From the NCBI RefSeq assembly GCF_001663815.1, contig NZ_CP016027.1, positions 2,356,501 through 2,420,500 of the forward strand: 64,000 bases of DNA, read 5' to 3'. This document shows, piece after piece, positions 58,503 through 64,000 of the stretch (positions are counted from its first letter, which is position 1; each line of letters starts with the position of its first letter). Source of the DNA: Halothiobacillus diazotrophicus. Its GTDB lineage: Bacteria > Pseudomonadota > Gammaproteobacteria > Halothiobacillales > Halothiobacillaceae. The notes under the pieces were generated by a model, which worked only from the letters and a program-made list of their open reading frames with translations, searched no databases and was not told where the DNA came from. The translations under genes were made by a program, and so were the position numbers.

Positions 58503-58592
58503 TTACGGGCTCGATACAAATTTGTCGATCGTCGCATCGAAGGACGAGGCGAAGAGGTGATCGGGTCGTTCTGAAATAATTGCAGGAAGGTC

Positions 58593-59825
58593 ATGGCCTT
58601 AATCGTTCAAAAATATGGTGGGACTTCGGTCGGTAGCGTGGAACGGATCGGTGCGGTCGCGGATCGCGTGATTCGTGCGCGTCAGGCAGGCGACGATGTC
58701 GTTGTCGTGGTTTCGGCAATGAGCGGAGAAACCAACCGTTTGATCGATCTGGCCAAGCAAATCCAGGAGCGTCCCTGCGAGCGGGAACTGGATTCGCTGA
58801 TCGCAACCGGCGAGCAGGTGACGACGGCGCTGCTGTCGATGGCGCTGCAGAAGCGCGGACAAAAGGCGCGTTCCTATACCGGCGCCCAGGTCAAGATCCT
58901 GACGGACAGCGCGTTCAACAAGGCGCGGATTCAGTCCATCGATACGCATGTCATCACCGACGATCTCAAGGCGGGTCGGGTAGTGGTGGTTGCCGGGTTT
59001 CAGGGCGTGAACGCCAACGGTGACATCACGACGCTCGGCCGGGGCGGTTCGGATACCTCCGCCGTAGCTCTCGCGGCAGCGCTGAACGCGGACGAGTGCC
59101 AGATCTACACCGATGTGGATGGGGTATACACCACCGATCCGCGGGTTGAACCGCGCGCGCGACGTCTTGATCAGATCACCTTCGAGGAGATGCTGGAAAT
59201 GGCCAGCCTCGGGTCGAAGGTGCTGCAGATCCGTTCCGTGGAATTCGCGGGCAAATACAATGTTCCGTTGCGGGTGCTGTCGTCTTTTGCAGATGGCCCC
59301 GGCACGTTGATTACTTTGGAGGATGAGGTTGTGGAACAGGCGGTCATTTCAGGCATTGCCTTCAATCGTGACGAGGCTCAATTGACCGTGAACGGCGTAC
59401 CGGACAGCCCGGGGGTCGCGTATTCGATCCTGGGTCCCGTGGCCGAGTCCAATATCGAAGTGGACATGGTGTTGCAGAACACCGGTCGCGACGGTACCAC
59501 CGATTTCACGTTCACCGTTCAGCATGTCGACTACGAAAAGGCACTGGGTATCGTGCGCGAGCAGGCGGAAAAGCTCGGTGCGCGCGAGGTGTCCGGCAAT
59601 ACCAAGATCGTCAAGATCTCCCTGGTCGGCGTCGGCATGCGTTCCCATGCCGGCATCGCCGCCAAGATGTTCAAGGTGCTGGCCGACGAGCAGATCAATA
59701 TCCGCATGATCTCGACATCGGAGATCAAGATTTCTGTCGTGGTGGACGACAAATATCTGGAACTGGCCGTGCGGAGTTTGCACGAGGCCTTTGAATTAGA
59801 TGCACCAATCGCTTCGATCGGCTAG
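58593..59825 (+). CDS. lysC: Aspartate kinase
   Basis: The enzyme makes aspartyl phosphate, the first step towards lysine, threonine, methionine and diaminopimelate. The 410-residue product has VQKYGGTSVGS near the start (substrate/ATP site), TLGRGGSDTSAVALAAAL, and DVDGVYTTDPR. Two C-terminal ACT domains follow (about 265-405, GVPDSPGVAYSILGPVAE and GVGMRSHAGIAAKMFKVL), which implies feedback control by end products. There is no fused homoserine dehydrogenase. The start follows GCAGGAAGG. Confidence 0.97.
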   Translation: MALIVQKYGGTSVGSVERIGAVADRVIRARQAGDDVVVVVSAMSGETNRLIDLAKQIQERPCERELDSLIATGEQVTTALLSMALQKRGQKARSYTGAQVKILTDSAFNKARIQSIDTHVITDDLKAGRVVVVAGFQGVNANGDITTLGRGGSDTSAVALAAALNADECQIYTDVDGVYTTDPRVEPRARRLDQITFEEMLEMASLGSKVLQIRSVEFAGKYNVPLRVLSSFADGPGTLITLEDEVVEQAVISGIAFNRDEAQLTVNGVPDSPGVAYSILGPVAESNIEVDMVLQNTGRDGTTDFTFTVQHVDYEKALGIVREQAEKLGAREVSGNTKIVKISLVGVGMRSHAGIAAKMFKVLADEQINIRMISTSEIKISVVVDDKYLELAVRSLHEAFELDAPIASIG

Positions 59826-59910
59826 ATTATCCTTACGATCGTCAAATAAATGAAATATTCAGATCTGTGCCCGAAGAAGCGGACGGTCTCGAAATAAGGA
59901 GTGTTGACTC

Positions 59911-60135
59911 ATGTTGATTCTTACGCGTCGTATCGGTGAGGTTTTACGGGTTGGGGACGATGTGTCCATCACGGTTCTGGGCATCAAGGGCAATCAGGTC
60001 CGGATCGGGATCGATGCCCCCAAGGACGTTTCCGTGCACCGTGAAGAAATCTATCAGCGTATCAAGAGCGAAGGTCCGGGCGCCGAAGGTCAGATGCACC
60101 CGGCCACCCATGGCGATCACGGGGACGACTACTGA
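59911..60135 (+). CDS. csrA: Carbon storage regulator CsrA
   Basis: CsrA is a dimeric RNA-binding protein that blocks or stabilises mRNAs at GGA motifs. The 74-residue product begins [18 protein letters not shown], contains [22 protein letters not shown], and has an unusually long His/Gly/Asp-containing tail of about 20 residues ([14 protein letters not shown]). Its own leader has GGA at 59881 and in the AAGGAG binding site at 59898, suggesting autoregulation. It lies 85 bases after lysC and ends at a terminator. Confidence 0.96.
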   Translation: MLILTRRIGEVLRVGDDVSITVLGIKGNQVRIGIDAPKDVSVHREEIYQRIKSEGPGAEGQMHPATHGDHGDDY

Positions 60136-60165
60136 CAGCACGCTCGGCGTGAACGAGATCAACGA

Positions 60166-60189
60166 AGCCGGCGATGAGTCGGCTTTTTT
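60166..60189 (+). terminator. Rho-independent terminator after csrA
   Basis: AGCCGGC (60166-60172) pairs with GTCGGCT (60178-60184) around GATGA with one G-U pair, followed by TTTTTC. It separates csrA from the ammonium transporter gene. Confidence 0.82.
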
Positions 60190-60215
60190 CTGCAAACGAA
60201 AGGGAATAATTAACG

Positions 60216-61415
60216 ATGTCACCCTCACTGGTTAGCGCGCTCGATGTACTGTTCGTGCTGATGGGCGCTGCCATGGTCCTGGCCATGCATGCCGGATTCG
60301 CCTTTTTGGAAGTCGGTACCGTCCGCCGCAAGAATCAGGTCAACGCGCTGGTCAAGATCATGGCCGACTTCGCGGTTTCCACCATCGCCTATTTTTTCAT
60401 CGGCTACACCGTCGCCTACCACATCGGCTTCTGGGATTCGGCCAGCCAACTCACGACCGAACATGGTTATCAGCTGGTCAAATTCTTCTTTCTGCTGACC
60501 TTCGCCGCCGCCATTCCCGCCATCATTTCCGGCGGTATCGCCGAGCGGGCACGCTTCTATCCGCAACTGGTGGCGACCTTCCTGATCGTCTCGTTTATTT
60601 ATCCGTTCTACGAAGGGTTGTCCTGGAACAATAACTTCGGCTTTCAGGATTGGCTGACCCATACGTTTGGTGCCGGGTTCCACGACTTTGCCGGCTCCAT
60701 GGTCGTGCACGGAATGGGGGGATGGATCGCCCTGGCCGCCGTCTGGCTGCTGGGTCCCCGCCACGGTCGCTATGGCCACAACGGCGAGATCTTCGCCCAC
60801 CCGCCCTCGAATATTCCGTTCCTGGCGCTGGGTTCCTGGGTGCTGACGGTCGGCTGGTTCGGCTTCAACGTCATGTCCGCGCAGCACATCGATGGAATTT
60901 CCGGGCTTGTTGCCGTCAACTCACTGATGGCGATGGTCGGCGGTATTCTTGCCGCACTGGTTGTCGGACGGAATGACCCCGGTTTTCTGCATAACGGACC
61001 GTTGGCCGGTCTGGTTGCCGTCTGTGCAGGTTCGGATGTCATGCACCCCATGGGCGCCCTGGTCACCGGACTGGTTGCTGGCGCCCTGTTCGTCTGGCTG
61101 TTCACCTTCGTGCAAAACCGACTGAAGATTGACGACGTGCTCGGGGTGTGGTCACTGCATGGTGTATGCGGGGTCTGGGGGGCGATTGCGGCCGGTATCT
61201 TCGGGCTCAAGGCCCTGGGCGGACTGGGTGGCGTGAGCATGGGTGCTCAGCTGACCGGAACGGTCGTGGGTATCGGCATTGCGGTTCTGGCCGGTGCGGT
61301 GGTGTACGGACTCCTCAAGGCGTTTGTCGGTATCCGATTGACGGAAGAACAGGAGTACGAAGGGGCCGATCTCAGCATCCATCGTATTTCGGCTACCCCT
61401 AAATACGATCAGTAA
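60216..61415 (+). CDS. amt: Ammonium transporter (Amt family)
   Basis: Amt proteins are trimeric channels that take up ammonium. The 399-residue product has about eleven membrane spans and no separate signal peptide. The recruitment aspartate lies in HDFAGSMVVHG, with the first pore histidine; the second pore histidine lies in SLHGVCGVWG. NGPLAGLVAVCAGSD is the usual signature, here followed by VMHPMGALVTG. The loop before DFAG is shorter than in E. coli AmtB as I recall it. No glnK gene is adjacent, which is unusual for amtB. The binding site before 60216 is AAAGGGA. Confidence 0.93.
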   Translation: MSPSLVSALDVLFVLMGAAMVLAMHAGFAFLEVGTVRRKNQVNALVKIMADFAVSTIAYFFIGYTVAYHIGFWDSASQLTTEHGYQLVKFFFLLTFAAAIPAIISGGIAERARFYPQLVATFLIVSFIYPFYEGLSWNNNFGFQDWLTHTFGAGFHDFAGSMVVHGMGGWIALAAVWLLGPRHGRYGHNGEIFAHPPSNIPFLALGSWVLTVGWFGFNVMSAQHIDGISGLVAVNSLMAMVGGILAALVVGRNDPGFLHNGPLAGLVAVCAGSDVMHPMGALVTGLVAGALFVWLFTFVQNRLKIDDVLGVWSLHGVCGVWGAIAAGIFGLKALGGLGGVSMGAQLTGTVVGIGIAVLAGAVVYGLLKAFVGIRLTEEQEYEGADLSIHRISATPKYDQ

Positions 61416-61438
61416 GGCGGGCGGACCGGCCTGCAGCA

Positions 61439-61467
61439 TTGCTTTGTGCGGGTCATCCCGCTAGAAT
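61439..61467 (+). promoter_or_regulatory. Candidate promoter of tRNA-Ser
   Basis: TTGCTT (61439-61444) and TAGAAT (61462-61467) are separated by 17 bases; the -10 is 5/6, the -35 only 3/6. A GC-rich GCAGCGCC stretch follows, as at the tRNA-Thr promoter. The tRNA begins 12 bases downstream. Confidence 0.5.
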
Positions 61468-61478
61468 GCAGCGCCTGT

Positions 61479-61568
61479 GGAGAAATGGCCGAGTGGCTGA
61501 AGGCGCACCCCTGCTAAGGGTGTATAGGGGAAACTCTATCGAGGGTTCGAATCCCTCTTTCTCCGCCA
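61479..61568 (+). tRNA. tRNA-Ser (anticodon GCT)
   Basis: The 90-base class II tRNA has acceptor arms GGAGAAA/TTTCTCC, a long variable arm, discriminator G and encoded CCA. The anticodon loop CTGCTAA gives GCT at 61513-61515, reading AGC/AGT. tRNA-Ser(GCT) downstream of csrA is common in gammaproteobacteria; here amt is inserted between them. Confidence 0.97.
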
Positions 61569-61596
61569 TCCAATTCGAATTGTTCAACGTCATCAA

Positions 61597-61625
61597 GGGC
61601 GGCTCCATTGTGAGCCGCCCTTTTT
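61597..61625 (+). terminator. Rho-independent terminator after tRNA-Ser
   Basis: GGGCGGCTC (61597-61605) pairs perfectly with GAGCCGCCC (61612-61620) around CATTGT, followed by TTTTT. It ends the tRNA-Ser transcript before the convergent DUF4166 gene. Confidence 0.93.
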
Positions 61626-61692
61626 GTCGCGCGGGGTTCGGTACGGCGATCGTCCCTTCTGCAGTGTGGGGCACTTTGATGGTTTTTGAACA

Positions 61693-62280
61693 TCAGCGGG
61701 TTGTTGCTTCAGATCGCGCCTCGAAGACCCCCGCATAGCGGAACACCTCGCCGAACAGGGGGTGGGTCAACCGGAAGTCCATGCGGAATCGGACGTCATC
61801 GATGGCGGTTTCAACGATGGTGGTGTGTCCGAGTACCCAGTTTTCCGGAATCGTCAGTAGCCAGGGTCCGAGTTTCGCCACGAACCGTCTTCCCTGATAG
61901 CGCAGTACCCCATCGCGTACCGCCACGACCATCTCTAGACCCAGTACGGGATTGACGAACTCAATGAGCCGATTGCCGCCCGCGTGGATCCAATGGCTAT
62001 TGAAGCGGCGGATCCGACCGTCGGGATAGGTGATGGTGCGCCGCCAGGACTGTCGTCCGCCCTCGATCTGCTTGTCGACGATGGTTGATAGCTGCTGCCC
62101 CGCTCGGTTGACCAGGGCGCCGAAGAGGCTGAGCAGACTGAGATAACCTTGCATGAATCCGGGGTAGGCGATATCCAGGTGACCCACGTCCCTAATCCGT
62201 CCGGAGCCGTAATGCGCTTTCAGTGCCGGCGGCAGGGCGTCCCAGTCCGCGCCCAGGGCTTGTTGCATCAATGACGTCAT
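61693..62280 (-). CDS. DUF4166 domain protein
   Basis: The product is 195 residues and fills one DUF4166 domain. It begins SLMQQALGADWDALPPALKAHYGSG, then GHLDIAYPGFMQGYLSLL. It ends with WVLGHTTIVETAIDDVRFRMDFRLTHPLFGEVFRYAG. The family has no known activity; it is often linked or fused to NAD(P)-binding sugar/steroid-type dehydrogenases, which fits the SDR gene two places upstream. No membrane span is obvious except a short hydrophobic stretch near 35-50. The start at 62280 is set by the ATGA overlap with the DUF2269 stop; the longer open frame to 62781 is not coding. It is the last gene of the cassette. Confidence 0.8.
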   Translation of the reverse strand: MTSLMQQALGADWDALPPALKAHYGSGRIRDVGHLDIAYPGFMQGYLSLLSLFGALVNRAGQQLSTIVDKQIEGGRQSWRRTITYPDGRIRRFNSHWIHAGGNRLIEFVNPVLGLEMVVAVRDGVLRYQGRRFVAKLGPWLLTIPENWVLGHTTIVETAIDDVRFRMDFRLTHPLFGEVFRYAGVFEARSEATTR

Positions 62281-62756
62281 GATTGAGCTCCAATGAGGGG
62301 TTTGGCGACCATCAGGATGACGACGAGTACCATCGCGAGGAAGGCGGGCACGCCCAGCCAGAACCACCAGCGGGTGAGGCGCCAGTAGTCGTCTGGGAGC
62401 GGCAGTCCTTCGGCCAGTGCAGATTCGGACATCCGACGCATGCGGATCTGCAACCAGACCACGGGTAGCCAGCAACTGCCGGCCAACAGATACAGGCCGA
62501 GACTGACCGCCAGCCAGGGCGTGCTCCAGGGCAGGTGAACGAGATGGGCCATCCAGAGCCCGGTGATGGGTTGAATCAGCACTGTCGGGGTGGTGAAGAG
62601 CCAGTCTGCCAGAACGACATGACGGTTGGTCACCGCGATGTGCGCGATCTGGCCGCTGCGATCGGCCATCCACTTGTAGAAGGCACTGCCCAGTCCGGTG
62701 CCGAAGAGCAGCACCATGCTGAGCAGGTGGAGGGTTTTGAGCAGGGTGTAGGTCAT
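62277..62756 (-). CDS. DUF2269 family membrane protein
   Basis: The 159-residue product has four membrane spans (about 7-25, 45-65, 80-100 and 130-152). It shows the DUF2269 pattern TLHLLSMVLLFGTGLGSAFYKWMADR near the N-terminus, and WLFTTPTVLIQPITGLWM. Members of this family resemble small b-type-cytochrome-like four-helix bundles, but the function is unknown. Conserved histidines lie in the first span (H10) and the next loop. It overlaps the SDR gene upstream and the DUF4166 gene downstream by ATGA each. Confidence 0.82.
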   Translation of the reverse strand: MTYTLLKTLHLLSMVLLFGTGLGSAFYKWMADRSGQIAHIAVTNRHVVLADWLFTTPTVLIQPITGLWMAHLVHLPWSTPWLAVSLGLYLLAGSCWLPVVWLQIRMRRMSESALAEGLPLPDDYWRLTRWWFWLGVPAFLAMVLVVILMVAKPLIGAQS

Positions 62757-63640
62757 GGATTTGCCTCTCCTTCCTGAACATCGGTCAACGCGTCTCGGGC
62801 GTCGGTAAAGAATCCCGCCGGCCAGGGCGCACGCGGTTTTCGCCCCAGAAACTGGGTCCAGGGCCCCGGGTCGCCGAGGTAGCCTGCCTGCAGCATGCGC
62901 AGATTGTCGGGGTGCAGCAGGGGGTTCAACCCACGGCCCAGGTAGGCCATGGTCAACGCGAACGGGTAAGGAATACGAAGCAGGCCGGTTGGTGGCAACC
63001 CCTGAGCCAGGCGCATCAACTGCAACCAGTCGGCGAAGGAGACCGTTTGCGGCCCCACCAGATCCAGCGTCCGCCGCGTGCTCGACACCGTCAGCCCTTG
63101 CACGAGGGTGTCTATGACATCGCTGATGTGCACCGGTTGCAGGTGCTGCTGTCCATCGTCCACGACGGGGAGGCGCGGCAGTCTGGTCAGGCGCAGGAAC
63201 AGTTCGGCACTGGTGCCTCCTCGGCCATAGATCAGGGCGGGTCGCAGCACCAGCCAGTCCAGATCCAGGCTGCGCAGCGCGTCGTCCGCAGTCCGCTTGC
63301 TTCGGTGGTAAGCGGAAAAGGCCGACTCGTTCGCGCCCAGTGCAGAGATATGTACCACGCGACGCACACCCGCCCAGGTACAGGCCTGGAACAGGGCGAT
63401 CGGCGCCTGCGCATGCAGCGTGGCGAATCGCTGCTGCCTGTCTTGCGCGATGATGCCCACGGCATTGACGACGGCGTCGACCGATTCGAGCAGGGACATC
63501 CAGGCTTCCGGGGTGGTCATCCGGGAAACATCGAAGCCATGGCGGCGGGATACCGGTACGATTCGGTGACCTGCCGCCTGCATCACTGCGACAAGATTCC
63601 GACCGATAAAGCCGCTGGCGCCTGTCAGCAGCACGTTCAT
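62753..63640 (-). CDS. SDR-type NAD(P)-binding protein (NDUFA9/atypical SDR-like)
   Basis: The 295-residue product opens with the Rossmann glycine motif MNVLLTGASGFIGRN (T6-G13). VDAVVNAVGII and RVVHISALGANESAFSAYHRSKRTAD follow, with the Tyr-x-x-x-Lys pair in YHRSK, and then WLVLRPALIYGRGGT. This is the pattern of extended or atypical SDR proteins such as the NDUFA9-like group. The C-terminal third is specific to the subgroup. The substrate is unknown. The start at 63640 overlaps the upstream membrane gene as ATGA; a longer frame to 63712 is rejected. Confidence 0.85.
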   Translation of the reverse strand: MNVLLTGASGFIGRNLVAVMQAAGHRIVPVSRRHGFDVSRMTTPEAWMSLLESVDAVVNAVGIIAQDRQQRFATLHAQAPIALFQACTWAGVRRVVHISALGANESAFSAYHRSKRTADDALRSLDLDWLVLRPALIYGRGGTSAELFLRLTRLPRLPVVDDGQQHLQPVHISDVIDTLVQGLTVSSTRRTLDLVGPQTVSFADWLQLMRLAQGLPPTGLLRIPYPFALTMAYLGRGLNPLLHPDNLRMLQAGYLGDPGPWTQFLGRKPRAPWPAGFFTDARDALTDVQEGEANP

Positions 63641-63981
63641 GGCCGCTCTACCGGATTGGCGGGAATCCGTTCGAACCGGCCCAGTCGCTTGCCGACCAGA
63701 TGCAAAACCCATAGCAGCCCACCCAGGCAGGCGATCAACCCCAACCGCAGGTTGTCGATGGGGTCGCGCCAGGGCGAGAGCAGATCCATCGTGAGGACGA
63801 GCAGCAGGGGCGCGAGTACCAGCATGACCTTGGCATAGCGCACCCAGAACAGGACGGCCTGGTCGTCGGGGCAGATGCGGCCCAGGAGGCGCATCAGCGG
63901 CTCGGAGAGCACAAACAGTACCGCGAGACTGATGGCCAGACTCGTGAGGACCTCGGCTAGCAAGAGAAGAAGATGATCCAT
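63637..63981 (-). CDS. Small membrane protein, first gene of the SDR-DUF2269-DUF4166 cassette
   Basis: The 114-residue product has three probable membrane spans (about 4-26, 46-66 and 76-96), a charged loop RLLGRICPDDQA and a basic C-terminus. I recognise no family. GGAG precedes the ATG at 63981, only 19 bases from the window edge, so whether a further gene belongs upstream cannot be seen. Its stop overlaps the SDR start by ATGA, which places it in the same coupled unit. Confidence 0.7.
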   Translation of the reverse strand: MDHLLLLLAEVLTSLAISLAVLFVLSEPLMRLLGRICPDDQAVLFWVRYAKVMLVLAPLLLVLTMDLLSPWRDPIDNLRLGLIACLGGLLWVLHLVGKRLGRFERIPANPVERP

Positions 63982-64000
63982 GGCAAAGCTCCTATTCGGT

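Noticed and set aside
62281-62781. N-terminal 167 codons of a longer frame leading into the DUF4166 gene
   Set aside because: The translation is Arg/Pro/His-rich and overlaps the DUF2269 gene in another frame; the ATGA overlap at 62277-62280 marks the real start.

Overview
The window is a GC-rich gammaproteobacterial chromosome segment, almost completely filled with genes. The evidence is the gene order tRNA-Thr/Tyr/Gly/Thr-tufB-tRNA-Trp-secE-nusG-rplKAJL-rpoBC, then str, S10, spc and alpha operons, and later recA-recX-alaS-lysC-csrA-tRNA-Ser. This order is closest to pseudomonad and Chromatiales-type genomes. An ETHE1-type persulfide dioxygenase and a DUF302 protein would suit a sulfur-metabolising relative such as Halothiobacillaceae. 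That family guess is weak inference, and the genus cannot be named from this sequence. No insertion sequence, prophage, CRISPR array or integrase was seen.

Region 1 (1-14187) is housekeeping and accessory. It holds a truncated cyclopropane fatty acid synthase, a secreted DUF255 thioredoxin-like protein fused to a DsbD-alpha-like domain, a DUF4124 envelope protein, an AmgK-like sugar kinase and the persulfide dioxygenase. These are followed by a membrane protein, Mpl (murein recycling), a LON-domain protein, a thioredoxin, an AEC transporter and SlyD. The region ends in a translationally coupled run of M61 peptidase, BirA without a DNA-binding domain, and CoaX.

Region 2 (14194-45890) is one of the densest transcription and translation loci of the genome: five tRNAs, two tuf genes with identical products, SecE, NusG, RNA polymerase beta, beta' and alpha, EF-G, SecY and about thirty ribosomal proteins. 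Its control elements can be read directly. They include a strong tRNA promoter, a structured L10 leader, an attenuator plus RNase III-like stem before rpoB, a strong promoter before rpsL, and an intrinsic terminator separating rpsJ from rplC. The usual rpmJ gene between secY and rpsM is absent.

Region 3 (45909-61625) carries a DUF302 protein, a secreted helical protein, UvrB, RNase R, RlmB, a class I aminotransferase, RecA-RecX, AlaS, aspartate kinase, CsrA, an Amt-family ammonium channel and tRNA-Ser(GCT).

Region 4 (61693-63981, minus strand) is a four-gene cassette of a small membrane protein, an SDR-type NAD(P)-binding protein, a DUF2269 membrane protein and a DUF4166 protein. Every junction is a 4-base ATGA overlap. 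It is the best candidate in the window for an uncharacterised functional module.
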